A stretch of 64,000 nt of DNA, from positions 1,798,001 through 1,862,000 of the forward strand of contig JAHLMK010000005.1 in NCBI GenBank assembly GCA_019915135.1. The letters are read 5' to 3'. Shown here piece by piece: positions 47,174 to 61,191 of this stretch. The notes under the pieces are model-generated. The model made no database searches. It was not told the origin of the DNA and was given only the letters and a program-made list of their open reading frames with translations. The DNA comes from Strobilurus pachycystidiatus. Its lineage: Eukaryota > Basidiomycota > Agaricomycetes > Agaricales > Physalacriaceae. The first letter of the stretch is position 1. Every line of letters begins with the position of its first letter. The position numbers and the translations under genes are program-made.

Positions 47174-48375
47174 ATGATCGCCCTCGACGACTTTGTCTGC
47201 GAGCGCATCCTCAACCAAGGTACTCGACAATTCCATTGGCCTGTGTGACTCATGGCGCTTCACTGCCGCAGAGCCCGAGAAGAAACGCATAGCGCTGCTT
47301 GGCACGTTCCCACCACGCGATGACTCGGCCGAACGCTCGACAGCCATCGTCCGCATCGAGAAAACCGCGTTTGCGCCTGAATTCGCCCTCTCTTCCGTGG
47401 TCAAATACCGCCTCACACAGTCTACTGATATTGTGCGTGGATACGAACAGCAGCGCTGCTCAACTGATCGATGCCCACAGTACTCCTGGCTCGCTGGATG
47501 GCTAGAGTCTGCCCCAGAATCCCAGCCGCAGGGCGACGTCAAGATCGATATCATCTGCCCTGCGACCGACGACCACGTTCGCAAGGTGTGGCCCCCCGAT
47601 AATATATTAACTATGAATATTAACTCGTGGCTTGCATACAGTATTCCCCGCAACGTTCTCTTCTCGTCCGCGAGACGTCCACCGTGTACCTATCTGTGAC
47701 CAAACCCTACATTGACAGCTTTCCGGCATCAAGAACAAAATGGTGTGCTCCATCCCACTACACATTCATTCCATTGAACATGCCACAGGGTGACCGACAT
47801 TCTATCCGGTCAATCTGAACAAGAGGCTGTTCTATACAATTCGCCAGACTTTGTGATTCTGCCGGACATGAAATGGGATCACCACACCGTCGAGAGCCTC
47901 TATCTCGTCGCCATCGCCCGAGATCCATCCATCCGCAGTTTACGCGATTTACGACAAGGTGAGTCTTCATTGCGTAGGTATTGCGCATAACTTGACAATG
48001 ACCATACGTACTCAGTACACTTGCCGTTATTGCGCTCAATTCGCGCCGAGGCCTACGACGTTGTCCAGAAGAAATGGGGCCTAGGATCGGGAACGCTCCG
48101 ACTGTGGATCCATTACCAGCCGAGCTATTATCATTTTCATGTTCATATTGCGAATGCGAGCTACGAGGCGGCAGGCTTTGGGATGGCTGTCGGACAGGCG
48201 CACTTGCTTGAGGACGTCATTTCTTTGGTACGTGTTTTCGTTACATACTGGACCACGCTGGTGAGTCTTTTTGCAGCTCGAATTGTCAGACAACGTTTTT
48301 GAGAAGATGACTTTGACGTATGGGCTTGGAGAGCAGCACGGGTTGTACGAGTCTATGGTTGCTGCTCAGAAGTAG
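47174..48375 (+). CDS. Scavenger mRNA decapping enzyme DcpS (HIT family)
   Basis: Hydrolyses the m7GpppN cap left after 3'-to-5' mRNA decay. Seven exons 47174..47219, 47272..47432, 47481..47585, 47642..47742, 47789..47958, 48016..48227, 48277..48375 (894 nt, 297 residues), normal family length. The HIT motif HFHVHI lies at about residues 233-239 and supplies the catalytic histidine triad. Upstream are PDMKWD and LYLVAIARDPSIRSLRDL, which form the cap-binding pocket in DcpS structures. The N-terminal domain-swapped dimer region is present (ALLGTFPP, TAIVRIEKTAFAP). Start is supported by a CACCATG context. Confidence 0.95.
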
Positions 48376-49859
48376 TGAGCTGTCCAACGTAAAGGTTTGT
48401 GGCGAGAACAATACTAAACGACTTTCGAGACGTGAAGGCTTACGGTTCTGCCTACAGTGTCTTCATAAGGTGTCATTCAAGGACGCGAATGAAAGTATGA
48501 AGTCTGTGGTCTGATCTTGCCAAGGTCACTAACTGACTGTTCCTTCCTTCCTCCAGTGTGTTTGCCTTCGATGAATCACTTGACCGTTTATCACTAGTAC
48601 TCGAAGGAACGAACCGCTGAGTCGGATGGACGCAGGAACTGGATTGACTTAGGCTTAACTGGACCCAGCATCGATCCCCGCGTAAATCCATCAGTTAATG
48701 GATTTGATTCACCGGTCGCTCCGAGTCTTATTCAATGTCCAGGTGTAATCGGCCATGGTCATCTCTTTTCATTATCAACGAGTGTCAGATGCATCCTGCG
48801 AGTCGTTGCGGCGGGATGTGATCTCTTGTCCATCTCGAGTTTTGACGACTAGCTAAGTATAAACTGATGAGAAGGAAGTTGGGTGGCTCCTCGGAGAGAT
48901 CACATTCAGCGCGGCTGAAGACCCCCCATCGTGAAGTTTCAAGGGTGGAGCATCATAAAGTGATGCAAGCGGGTAGGCTGTGGGCAACCGGGGCAGCCTG
49001 GCTCGAAGCCGTACCTGAAGGTACACACTCAGTCTGCGTGAACGGATTTGGGCCACAATCATCATGCTCATTCTGTACGAGGCATACCCTGTAATGTGAC
49101 CACTTACTCTGGTATGAGATTTACACGAGCAGGAACTTGGGAACCTGTGTACTCAAAGACCTCCAAGAGGTGGATATGGCTGCCGGAAACGTCGGATCAA
49201 GTTAATGGATGTATCTGCTCGGGGTTTTGGGCCGCGCGATGCGTCAGGTCCATATATGCAGTGAGAGTACGCCACTCTACAACTGGGGTTGCAACATGCC
49301 TTTGCAGGGAGGCTTAGCGCTAGAATAAGATAGCCGAGGCAGCAACAATTTTGGGATTGATTATCGCTGACACGTTGAAACTTCAAGGACGGTCCGCGAT
49401 ATATCAACCCCAACAGTTACAGACTCGGACCGTGTGTTGGGGGCGTGTCAACGTGCCGAGGTAGATGGCGGTGAGTTGCCAAAAACGGGGCGCGTAAGAA
49501 TAGGCGTGTCTAGACTTTGGAGGGCAAAGTTACCGTCATGCTTAAGTCACCACCGTACCATACAGCGAGCGTGCCGCCATTCAAGCTCCTGTATTTTGTG
49601 CGCACTTTGGGGCGGGAGACGCGCCGGTTGACAGGTGGAGAGCCTCGGGATAAATGAGGTAATCACTGCAAAAGTTGCACTTTTGGGGTAGACACCCAAC
49701 TCCGAGTACGGTCCTCTGGGGTAGCTGATCGCTTTTCTTTAACTTGGACCGCGACCACTAGCATCGTGTCCGCCCTCCCTTCGCGCCTTCACACTAGACA
49801 TATCCGTCGTCTGAGACCGATATCCGACTGGTGTTTCCGTTTCCATTCGTCGAACAGCC
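48376..49859. other. Intergenic, nothing supported
   Basis: About 1.5 kb between the DcpS and acetyl-CoA carboxylase genes. Only short frames without motif. It must contain the ACC promoter; TTTCTTTAACTTGG near 49734 and a TTTTTTTAACTC tract inside the first intron are the only notable words. Confidence 0.45.
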
Positions 49860-52800
49860 ATGTCGGCCTATGACCATTCCAAAGTGCAGCAGTTCATAGG
49901 TTCGGGTCTCTTTTTTTAACTCTCTTCTTCGGTTCCTTTGAACGTGAACAGGGGGTAACTCTTTGGAGAGCGCACCGTCGAGCAAAATACATGACTTCGT
50001 CAAGTCTCATGGTGGACATACAGTGATCACCAAAGTACGTGTGCACGGGCAAATCTCCTCTCCCTTTACTGACCTTGGGGTTCTGCTCAGGTTCTCATCG
50101 CCAACAACGGTGCGTCCTTCTCTTACGCCGTCAAATATCCTCTCATCTTCTCCATCCAGGTATCGCTGCCGTTAAGGAGATCAGGTCTATTCGCCAATGG
50201 AGTTACGAGACATTTGGCAGCGAACGGGAGGTTGAGTTCACAGTCATGGCCACCCCCGAGGACCTCAAGGTCAACGCCGAATACATCCGCATGGCCGACC
50301 GCTACATCGAGGTACCGGGAGGATCCAACAACAACAACTACGCCAACGTCGACCTCATCGTCGATGTCGCTGAGCGCGCCGGAGTTCACGCCGTCTGGGC
50401 TGGATGGGGTCACGCGTCGGAGAACCCGCGCCTTCCCGAGAGCTTGGCGGCCAGCAAGCACAAGATCGTCTTCATTGGTCCCCCAGGAAGCGCCATGAGG
50501 AGTCTGGGAGACAAGATCTCCAGTACCATCGTTGCCCAGCATGCAGAGGTTCCTTGCATGCCATGGTCTGGAACCGGCATTCGCGATACCGTCCTCTCGG
50601 AGGCTGGATATGTCACTGTGCCCGACGACGCGTACATGGCCGCGTGTGTACAGACCGTCGAGGAAGGTCTGAAGAAGGCAGAGGAGATCGGATGGCCGAT
50701 CATGATCAAGGCCAGTGAGGGAGGAGGAGGAAAGGGTATCCGTATGGTGCAAGCAGCCGACGCGTTCAAGAACGCGTTCCACGCTGTCGCTGGTGAAATA
50801 CCAGGTTTGTGCTCAAATGTCACATTTGACGTGCTGTTGACGAGCTTTGACTAGGATCTCCCATCTTCATCATGAAGCTGGCCGGCCAGGCTCGCCACTT
50901 GGAAGTTCAGCTTCTCGCAGATCAGTACGGCAACGCCATCTCGCTGTTCGGACGCGACTGCTCGGTGCAGCGTCGTCACCAGAAGATTATCGAGGAGGCG
51001 CCGGTTACTATTGCCCCCGAGGCGACATTCGAGCAGATGGAACGCGCCGCCGTCCGTCTGGCCAAGCTCGTCGGATACGTCAGTGCTGGAACTGTTGAAT
51101 GTGGGTCTTCTTTTTGTTGGAAGATTCCATGCTGTATTGATTTTCTCGCCTTAGATCTCTACAGCTCCGCAGAAGACTTTTTCTACTTCCTTGAGCTCAA
51201 CCCACGTCTTCAAGTCGAACATCCCACCACCGAGATGGTGTCTGGTGTCAACTTGCCTGCTGCTCAACTCCAAGTTGCCATGGGTATTCCTCTACACCGC
51301 ATTCGCCACATTCGTCAACTCTACGGTGTCGCTCCCAATGCGGCATCCGAGATCGACTTCGATATGATCAAGCCGGACGCCAACGCCTTACAGCGCAAGC
51401 CCCGCCCCAAGGGACACGTCGTTGCTGTCCGTATCACCGCCGAGAACCCTGACGCTGGCTTCAAACCATCTTCGGGTTCTTTGCAGGAGCTCAACTTCCG
51501 CTCCAACACCAACGTCTGGGGTTACTTCTCAGTCAGTACCGCTGGTGGTCTCCACGAGTTTGCCGACTCCCAGTTCGGCCATATCTTTGCTTATGGTGAG
51601 GACCGAAGCGAGAGTAGAAAGAACATGATCGTCGCGTTGAAGGAGCTCTCCATTCGTGGTGACTTCCGTACAACTGTCGAATATCTGATCAAGCTCTTGG
51701 AGCTCGAACCTTTCAAGAATAACACGATCACGACTGGCTGGCTGGACTCCCTCATCTCCAACAGACTCACCGCCGAACGTCCCGACACCACTTTGGCGGT
51801 CATCTGTGGTGCGGTCACCAAGGCCTACCTTTTGTCTCAGGCCTGCTGGACTGAGTACAAGCGCATTTTGGACAAGGGTCAAGTCCCGGCGAAGGATGTC
51901 TTGAAGACCATCTTCAGCATCGACTTCATCTACGAGAATGTCCGCTACTCATTCACTGCTGCGCGCTCTTCCACCAACGGCTGGACCCTCTACCTCAACG
52001 GTGGTCGTACCATGGTCGGTGCTCGGCCTTTGGCTGACGGAGGTCTCCTCGTACTCCTCGGTGGCAAGAGTCACTCCATCTACTGGCAGGAGGAGGTTGG
52101 CGCGCTGCGGCTTATGGTGGACGCGAAGACGTGTTTGATCGAACAGGAGAATGATCCTACTCAGCTGAGGAGTCCCAGTCCCGGAAAGCTGATCCGCTAC
52201 TTCCTAGACAGCGGAGATCACGTCAATGCTGGAGAGCAGTACGCTGAGATTGAGGTAAGCTACTTTGGTTAACTCAAAGACCACCGACTCAGTTCGTTTC
52301 CAGGTCATGAAGATGTACATGCCTCTTACTGCGTCCGAGGACGGAACAGTCCAGCTCATCAAGCAGCCTGGAGTCAGCCTCGAGCCGGGAGACATCCTCG
52401 GTATTCTTACTCTGGACGACCCCGCCCGCGTCAAGCACGCCAAGCCCTTCGAAGGACTTCTCCCCGAGCTAGGAAGTCCCGGCGTCGTTGGCAACAAGCC
52501 CCACCAGAAATACGTCCGCTGCATGGGTGTGCTCACCGACATTTTGGACGGTTTCGACAACCAGGCTGTCATGGCTGTTACCGTCAAGGACCTCGTTGAA
52601 GTCCTTCACGATCCCGAGCTTCCTTACGCCGAAGTCAGCGCCATTCTCTCTGCGCTTTCTGGCCGTATGCCCCAGAAGCTGGAGGATAGTGTCCGCGCCG
52701 CTCTCGACGCTGCCAAGGCCAAGGCCGATACCACAGAGTTCCCCGCTGTCAGGATCAAGAAGCTTTTGGAGCACTACGTACAGAACAGCGTTCTCGCCCA

Positions 52801-55800
52801 GGACAGGACAATGTTCCGCTCTCAGCTCTCGCCTCTCTTCGATGTCGTCGAGCGCTTCATGGGAGGTTTGAAGGGCCACGAGACCGAAGTCTTCACCGAT
52901 TTGTTGGGCCGTTATGAGAGCACTGAGAAGATGTTTGGTGGTAGCATCGAGGCGCGAGTCCTTGCTCTTCGCGATCAGCACAAAGACGATCTCGACAAGG
53001 CTGTGGCACTCGTCCTCAGTCACATCAAGGTGGCGAACAAGGTGAAACTTGTTCTGTCGCTTTTGGAGCAGGTCAAGGTCAATGGTTTGAACGTCTCGGA
53101 CCCTGAGAGCCGATTATTCCAGACCTTGCAAGGTCTCGCACTCCTAGAGGCCAAGTATGTGTTCATTTGATGCGCTGTCGATTGCCTTATTGACTCATGC
53201 GGTTGCAGGTCCTCCACGACGGTGTCTTTGAAGGCTCGCGAGGTTCTCATCATGGGCCAAATGCCGTCGTACGAAGATCGTATGGCCCAGATGGAGAGCA
53301 TCCTCAAGGGCTCCGTGAGCAACCACTTCTATGGCGAGCAAGGCCGTGGCGGTCCAAGGTCAGTGTTGTTGAACTCATACGTATTCGCTAATGCTAACAT
53401 TCATGTTAGGGTTCCTTCCGCGGAAGTTCTGAAGGAACTCAGTGACTCGCAATACACAGTTTACGACGTGTTGCCGACCTTCTTCAACCACAAAGACCCT
53501 TTGGTCACTCTTGGTGAGACCAGTCCTGGGTATCAATATGAAGCGTCCCTAACGTACACTCCAGCTGCCTTCGAGGTGTATGTTCGTCGTGCATACCGTG
53601 CATATAGCGTTCTTTCCATCGACTACGAGGAAGGAGATACTTTGGACGATGGCGAGATCCCCAGTGTTCTGACCTGGCGCTTCAACATTGGACAGTCCCA
53701 CTCTCCTCCGTCGACTCCTCGTACGCCGTCCTTTGGCTTTGGGTGAGTATCTGTCGTCTCGTCGTGTGAACACAACCTTATAGATTGCATTATCAGAGAG
53801 AGCCGACGTCAAGCATCGGTTAGCGACTTGACCTACCTCATCAACAAGTCTCAGACCCAACCCCTTCGCACCGGTGCCATCGCTTCATTCCCCAACTTCC
53901 CCGCCCTCGTTCGTGGCTTCAGCAAGGTCGCCGCCATGTTGCCGCCTTTCGACTCAACCGAGTATGCCCAGCGCCACGGCAAGAACAATCAGCCACCCAA
54001 CGTTATCAATGTGGCCTTGCGTTTGTTCGACCAGGCTGACGATTGCTCCGAGGACGAATGGGTCCCCAAAATCACGACTTTCATCAACGACAACCGCGAG
54101 ACCTTGAACCGTCGCGGCGTCCGTCGTGTCTCCGTCCTCCTCTGCCGTCAAGGCCAATACCCCGTCTATATCACTCTGCGGGAAACCGAGGGTGTATGGG
54201 GCGAAGAACAGGCTCTCCGTAACCTCGAGCCCGCTCTGGCCTTCCAGATCGAACTGAAGCGTCTCTCCAACTACAAGTTGAAGCCTGTCTTTGTCGAGAG
54301 CAAGCAAATCCACATGTACCACGCTGTGGCCAGGGAGAACCAGCTGGACAACCGATTCTTCATCCGTGCTCTTGTTCGCCCGGGACGTCTTCGCGGCACA
54401 ATGAGCACTGCCGAGTACCTCATCTCTGAGACCGATCGCCTTGTCACCAGCATTCTGGACGCCCTCGAACTCGTGTCTGCCCAGCACCGCAACGCTGACT
54501 GCAACAATATCTTCATCAATTTTGTCTACAACCTCGCCGTGACGTACGAGGATGTTCTTGCCGCCATCTCGGGCTTCATTGAACGCCATGGCAAGCGTCT
54601 GTGGCGTCTCCATGTCACCGGCTCTGAGATCCGTGTGGCTTTGGAAGATGACGAGGGCAATGTCACGCCCATCCGTTGTGTCATCGAGAACGTCTCTGGA
54701 TTCATCGTCAACTACCACGCGTACCAGGAGATCACGACTGACAAGGGAACCACCATTCTCAAGTCGATTGGCGAGAAGGGTCCCCTCCACCTCCAGCCCG
54801 TGCACCAGACGTACCCAACCAAGGAGTCCTTGCAGCCTAAGCGTTACCAGGCTCACCTCATCGGCACTACCTACGTCTACGATTTCCCTGGCCTCTTCTC
54901 TAAGGCGTTGCAGAACGTATGGGCGAAGGCTCGCAAGTACGATTCGTCACTCGTCCTCCCCAAGACTTTCTTGGAGTCCAAGGAACTAGTTCTCGATGAA
55001 CATGACCAGATTGCTGAGGTCGACCGTGCACCTGGCAACAACACCTTCGGTATGGTGGCCTGGGTGTTCACTATGAGGACTCCCGAGTTCCCAAAGGGAC
55101 GTCGTGTTGTCGCCGTCGCCAACGACATCACTTACAAGATCGGATCCTTCGGACCAGTAGAAGACCAGTTCTTCTACCTCGTGACACAGTACGCCCGTGA
55201 GCATGGCATTCCCCGTATCTATCTCTCCGCCAACTCTGGTGCCCGTCTCGGCGTTGCCGATGAGCTCGTTCCCCTCTTCTCCGCCGCCTGGAACGACGAT
55301 GCTCATCCTGAGAAGGGAGTCGACTACCTCTACCTCACTCACGAGAACTTCTTGGCGCTCCAGGAGAAGGGAGGCGATTCTGTGCGCACCGTCGACGTCC
55401 AAGTCAACGGCGAACGCCGCCACAAGATCACCGACATCATTGGCTTGCAAGAGGGTCTTGGTGTCGAGTCGCTCAAGGGGTCGGGTCTCATTGCAGGCGA
55501 GACGTCTCGTGCTTACGACGACATCTTCACCATCACCCTCGTCACTGCTCGCTCGGTTGGTATTGGTGCCTACCTCGTTCGACTCGGAGAGCGTGCTGTC
55601 CAGGTCGAGGGTCAACCGATTATTCTCACTGGCGCTGGTGCCTTGAACAAGGTCCTCGGACGTGAAGTTTACACCTCTAACTTGCAGCTCGGAGGCACCC
55701 AGATCATGTTCAAGAACGGTGTTTCTCATCTCACCGCCAGCAGCGATCTCCAAGGTGCTACTCAGATTCTTGAGTGGATTTCCTACGTCCCGGAGGTGAA

Positions 55801-57187
55801 GGACGGAGCGTTGCCCATCTTCGAGACTTCTGACAATTGGGATCGTGAAATCGATTACGTTCCGCCCAAGGGTGCCTACGATCCTCGCTGGTTCATCGAA
55901 GGAAAGGTCGACGAGACTTCGTCGGAGTGGTTGAGTGGGTTCTTCGATAAAGGCTCGTTCCAAGAGACTTTGAGCGGATGGGCACAGACTGTCGTTGTCG
56001 GGCGTGCCCGCCTTGGTGGTATTCCTATGGGTGTCATCGCCGTCGAGACGCGTACGATCGAGCGTATTGTTCCAGCCGACCCCGCCAACCCAGCGTCCTT
56101 CGAGCAGCACATCATGGAGGCTGGGCAGGTTTGGTACCCCAACTCTGCCTACAAGACTGCCCAGGCCATCTTCGACTTTAACCGCGAAGGTCTTCCTCTT
56201 ATCATCTTTGCGAATTGGCGTGGATTCTCTGGTGGTCAACAGGACATGTACGACGAGGTTCTCAAGCAGGGTTCAAAGATCGTCGACGGTTTATCGAGCT
56301 ACAAGCAACCCATCTTCGTCTACATCGTTCCCAACGGTGAACTTCGCGGTGGGGCTTGGGTCGTGCTTGACCCATCCATCAACAAGGAGCAGATGGAGAT
56401 GTACGCCGATGTCGACGCTCGTGCTGGTGTTCTGGAACCCGAGGGCATCGTCGAAATCAAGATGCGTCGCGAGAAGTTACTTGGCTTGATGGACAGGCTC
56501 GACGACGAGTACTCCGCACTTAAGAAGGACAGCAAGGACACAAACAAGACTCCTGAAGAGCGCGCCGCTGCCAACGCTGGTCTTGAGAGGCGCGAACAGA
56601 TTCTCATGCCGACTTTCAAGCAGGTTGCTCTTCTCTTCGCTGATCTCCACGAGTAAGTTGACTTTTCCATCACATTTCTATCAATATTAACGTGTTCTCC
56701 AGCCGCACTGGTCGTATGGAAGCGAAGGGTTGCGCTAAGCCGGCGGTGTGGAAGCAGGCTCGTCGACACTTCTACTGGGCTGCCCGTGCTCGAATTGCGC
56801 GGTCGGCTGCCCTCCGAGATCTCGCTGAGGCGAGCCCCGGCGCGACCTACGAGTACCGCTCCCGACTGCTCGACACCCTTGCGGAGGTTGACGCCGAGAC
56901 ATCGTACCGCGACATGGCGACAAGATTAGAAGCATTGGACCTCTCAGCCACTGTGTCTCAGCTTCGTGCTGACCACCTTCTCCGCCGTCTCCTTGAGCTC
57001 ACGAAAGAGGACCGCAAAGCGACGATGAACGGTCTGATGCGTCTTGCGGACAATTTGTCAGAGGAGGAGCGGGCCTCTGTCATCAGTGTTCTGCAGAACG
57101 CATCGTCCTCATCTGGTACGTACCAAGCCGTTTCTTTTTTGAATATCAATGCTTAGTTGTTCTTCAGGTCCCCCGTCATACTCATAA
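49860..57187 (+). CDS. ACC1: Acetyl-CoA carboxylase, cytosolic multidomain form
   Basis: Makes malonyl-CoA for fatty-acid synthesis. Thirteen exons: 49860..49899, 49952..50034, 50091..50109, 50160..50804, 50855..51100, 51155..52254, 52304..53154, 53209..53358, 53410..53513, 53565..53742, 53797..56652, 56703..57115, 57168..57187; 6705 nt, 2234 residues, as in other fungi. Biotin carboxylase comes first ([39 protein letters not shown]). The biotinyl domain has EVMKM with the acceptor Lys714. A large central domain and the carboxyltransferase follow ([57 protein letters not shown]). All key motifs are intact. If the last intron is kept, translation ends at 57156 with a slightly different tail. 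The 19-nt third exon is unusually short. Confidence 0.97.
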
Positions 57188-58047
57188 AATACATATACCA
57201 GTCTGTGGTTAGATACACATCGCTCTCGTTGTAGTTATAATTGTTTTCATCACGGTCCTATCTTGCGCTGCTTCCCTCACTACTGTACAACTAACATCTT
57301 TACATTGCACATCATAGATAGACAATTCATTATCATTGCTTGGAAGTTGAGCGCGCGAGAACTAGCAAGACTAAGCAAGTATACGACAAGAGTCGTTCTG
57401 AATATACGGCGAGGACCGTGATGCGCCCAGGATGCAGGGACCCATCAGAGGTCTAGATAGTGCTTACCTGATGGAAAGGGAGAATTGTGGCGTTCGATAC
57501 TTGCTATTTAGTATAATCCTGCACGACTATGCAGAGGATATGGCATCGTATTACGCAAGCCACAGGTGTGGCCGTCCCGGTGAACCACATCCGTCTCTGT
57601 TCAAAAAGCCGTTACATATGGTAGTGCAGAGAAGTTAGAACTGGTGTTCGATCATCTGACTCCGATCAACTACATACCGTTTGATGCCCTGGCCTACAAA
57701 GTCCTGGAGTCAAATCATGTCATTGTTTCCTCTATGTTGTCCAGAGCCCAAATCTGATCACGAGATGGTCCGTCAAACCGGAGACGGAGGCCCAGCGCTC
57801 ATTGACAGGCCTCAGTTGGGCCTCAGGTTTGAATTGAACTCCATTGCCCATCACCGTTGGCCGTCGGTGACTCAATGCCAATCTGACCGATGGAGAAGGT
57901 TCGAGTAAACCGTTCAGGTCCTTTCACCGGGCGCTCCGGATGGTAACCAATGGATGCAAGCTGTTGGTGACCTAATCCATCCAGTCCCGCATCTTCTCTT
58001 AGTTCTCTTCGCCTGACGCTCTTTACTTTAACTTTCGCTCATTTAAA
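57188..58047. other. Intergenic, nothing recognised
   Basis: About 860 bp between ACC1 and the Kre6-like gene. No gene, tRNA or repeat is supported. A GGTTCGAGTAAACC word at 57898 resembles a Pol III B box but has no matching A box or stem. Confidence 0.5.
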
Positions 58048-60449
58048 ATGTCGTCCGCTCACCGAAGGATGGCTTCTTTCCCCCGCAGGCCTTCCGACGC
58101 CTCCCTTGGCTCCTCCGCCGCTCACCTCAACGAGAAATCAACGCCCACAGTATGTCCCGACGTAGAAATCGTCTAGTAATTCGTATATTCATTTACACGC
58201 ATTAGTCAAGCGTAATGGACCACGACTCGCCATATTCTGTCGCAAATCCTTCACAACTGTCCAAGACCACCTCAATATCGAGTAAAGTGAGTGATAAAGA
58301 TAAGTTGCGTCCGCACGTTAGCCATCGCTGACAGCTTCTGTCAGTACTCTCTACACGCCGATCCACAGACTTGGGGCTTGAATCTGAGCCCCCAAGTCCC
58401 TGAGCCAGATGACTTTATCCACAATCCAACTGTCAGAGGCGGTAGGATTGTTGATGAAACCGAGTTAACGTGGTCGCGCAGAGGTGTAGCCAACCTTGGA
58501 TGCCTCGTCATACTATGCTTGGGAATACTGACACTATTGTGAGCTCTTGTCCTTCCGCTTCCGACATTGCGTCTTCATCCACACCGGAAAACAGCGTTGG
58601 CTATCCGGCACTCAACTTCAGCTACCACCTTCGCGGAGGCCTCACTGCCAGCGGAAAGCAACTTGGCGTGAACGCGACTGGCCAGGTGCGTCGCCGATCC
58701 CCCACAAGACCCCAGCATCGCTGCGCACCGAGCTTTAATTGATCAACTGCACAGGTGCCTGTGATGGCCAATAATTTCGCGCTTGTCGACACTGAGACTC
58801 CAGAAGACGCTCGCACAAAGAAATCTTGGAAAGACGGAAAGGACTGGACGCTAGTCTTTTCCGACGAGTTCAACACCGATGGGCGCACTTTCTATCCTGG
58901 AGAGGATCCGTACTGGGAAGCTGTCGACTTACATTATTGGGCGACCAACAATATGGAATGGTATTCTCCAGACGGTGTCACAACTGGCAATGGCAGCCTT
59001 ATCATCACCCTCTCGGAGAAGCGGAACCATGACCTTGACTACCAAGGTGCCCTTGTCACAACTTGGAACAAATTCTGCTTCACGGGTGGCTACGTCGAAG
59101 CGAGCGTTCAGCTGCCCGGTATTCACAACATCGTCGGATTATGGCCCGCAGTTTGGACAATGGGCAATCTGGGTCGTGCAGGATACGGCGCAAGTTTGGA
59201 AGGAATGGTGTGTCGAGTTCCCTCTCCTCGGAGCCGGTATCTGATGCAAAGAACAGTGGCCATACACCTACGATGCTTGCGACGTCGGAACTACGCCCAA
59301 CCAGACCCTTCACGGCAAGCCAGAGGCTGCGCTCACTTCGGGATATGATGACGCCAACTTCGCTATTTCGTATCTCCCAGGGCAGAAACTGTCTCGTTGC
59401 ACTTGCCCTACCGACAGTCATCCTGGTCCATTCCACTCTGACGGAACTTTAGTCGGAAGGAGTGCACCTGAGATTGATATGATAGAGGCGCAGGTGTGTG
59501 TGCCGAGCAATCCCTTCGTCGCAGCGCGTCTCAACAAATTAAATTAGGTTACTGGTCAGCCCCTTACGGGACAAGTGTCTCAGTCTGGCCAGTTCGCTCC
59601 CTTCAATGAGGGCTACATATGGAACAACGCAACCTACATGACCATATTCGACGATGATGTCTCTATCTTGAATACGTACATCGGCGGAAAGACTCAACAA
59701 GCAGCTAGTGTGGTCAGTAACAGAAAGAACTATTTGCCCTCTTCGCTGAGTCTGATTTCCACAAGGTCACGAACACGGATCCGGATTGTTACCAGCTTGG
59801 CGGCACAGGTTGTTTCTCTGTCTATGGATTTGAGGTCAGCGCAATTGCCCACATCGTTCAATCACCCTGACATCTTTGATGCAGTACAAGCCAGGCTCCG
59901 ACGGATCTGTCAGTTTTTGGTTCCTTTTCCGAGTTGAGTCTGCAGTTCAACTGACACACTCCAGTACATCGAATGGATAGCCGATAACAAACCAGCCTGG
60001 CGTCTGGACGGCGCTGGTATGGGCCCGGATTCTGGCACGGAAATCTCGCAGCGTCCAATCCCTCAAGAGCCAATGGTTCGTCGATAACCTTTGCTTTCCC
60101 TGTGTACCTTCGACTTACCCTCGGTGTAGTATCTCCTCGCCAATCTTGGCATGTCCACCAACTTCGGAACGGTCGACTTAAAACACCTCACATTCCCTGC
60201 AATCATGCTCATAGATTACATTCGTGTCTATCAGGATCCTGACGCTATCAACATCGGCTGCGATCCAGACGACTTCCCCACACAAGCCTACATCAACGCG
60301 TATGTCTTCGTTTCGTCCCTCTGGTTTCGGTTTGAGCTTATAGTGGACGTAGTTACATCGAAGCATATTCGAATCCTAACTTGACAACATGGCGGGATGA
60401 CTACGGACAGCCCTTCCCGAGGAACTCGCTTGTGGACTCATGCGACTGA
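58048..60449 (+). CDS. Kre6/Skn1-like beta-glucan synthesis protein (GH16 fold)
   Basis: Type II membrane protein of the secretory pathway needed for beta-1,6-glucan in the cell wall. Twelve exons 58048..58149, 58206..58286, 58345..58538, 58595..58685, 58755..59207, 59257..59493, 59548..59712, 59766..59834, 59885..59908, 59965..60075, 60130..60299, 60353..60449 (1794 nt, 597 residues). A Ser-rich cytosolic N-terminus is followed by one membrane helix ([19 protein letters not shown]). The lumenal GH16-like domain has [33 protein letters not shown] and the active-site motif EIDMIEAQ (ExDxxE), then [12 protein letters not shown] and [11 protein letters not shown]. Exon nine is only 24 nt. It is shorter than yeast Kre6 (about 720) mainly at the N-terminus. 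Confidence 0.93.
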
Positions 60450-61191
60450 TACAAGCATTCACTTATCTTTGGACTTCTCTCTGTACCCGTAGCTCTTCCA
60501 CACTGTTGTCTATTATACCTCTTACCCTGTCGGGGTTCTGTTGTTCTTTGCTATCTCGTTGACCGATGTATTACCCCTACAGTTCACTAAATACACTTAT
60601 ATCGACACGCAGACGCGCGCTGTACTTGACAAAATCGCCAGTCGTCTACACAAACGCTGGAGTGGCTTATACTGGAATGACTGACTCAACTAATTGTGTC
60701 GAACTTCCATTTAGGTATTGGCACTAGAGTGGCGTAGAAAGCCCTGGGTTTTGATCCACCTCGGTTTTACGGTTTCTGAACGGTATCAAAAGTCGAGGGG
60801 CTGGCATGGAGGTTCTGATACCGGAGCTTGCGCACTTGTCTGGACAATGAGAAGACTGGGGGTTCAATGAGGGAGGATGAAACTGAGAGCACATTAACAA
60901 GCCTAGACCGGCAAGGAGTTAATCTTAGCTGTAAGATCCAAGGTTGAGTTGACCAATATGTCAGAAGTCGTATGGAGGCCAGTGGAATTGGCGCCACGCA
61001 CATGAAGCGATCATATCGACACCGTTTCAAATCTGATGAGCCTTCGGCGAGGCGGTATCAATACCGCTATAAGCACTCCCTGGACGTCTAAACTCTACTT
61101 TGGCAATCCAACAAGCGGTATCATAACCGAGTAGTAAGTACAATAGATTTTCCAAATTTTCCACATTCCAAATTCTTCATTGTTCCACAAA
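60450..61191. other. Intergenic, nothing recognised
   Basis: About 740 bp of 3' sequence after the Kre6-like gene, with short frames only. An 18-bp A/T-rich stretch with TTTTCC repeats lies near 61150, just before the tRNA-like element. Confidence 0.45.

Noticed and set aside
54986..56239. 417-residue minus-strand frame antisense to ACC1
   Set aside because: Codon-bias shadow of the carboxyltransferase exon, no domain of its own.
57898..57911. B-box-like word GGTTCGAGTAAACC
   Set aside because: No A box, no cloverleaf and wrong final bases; chance match.
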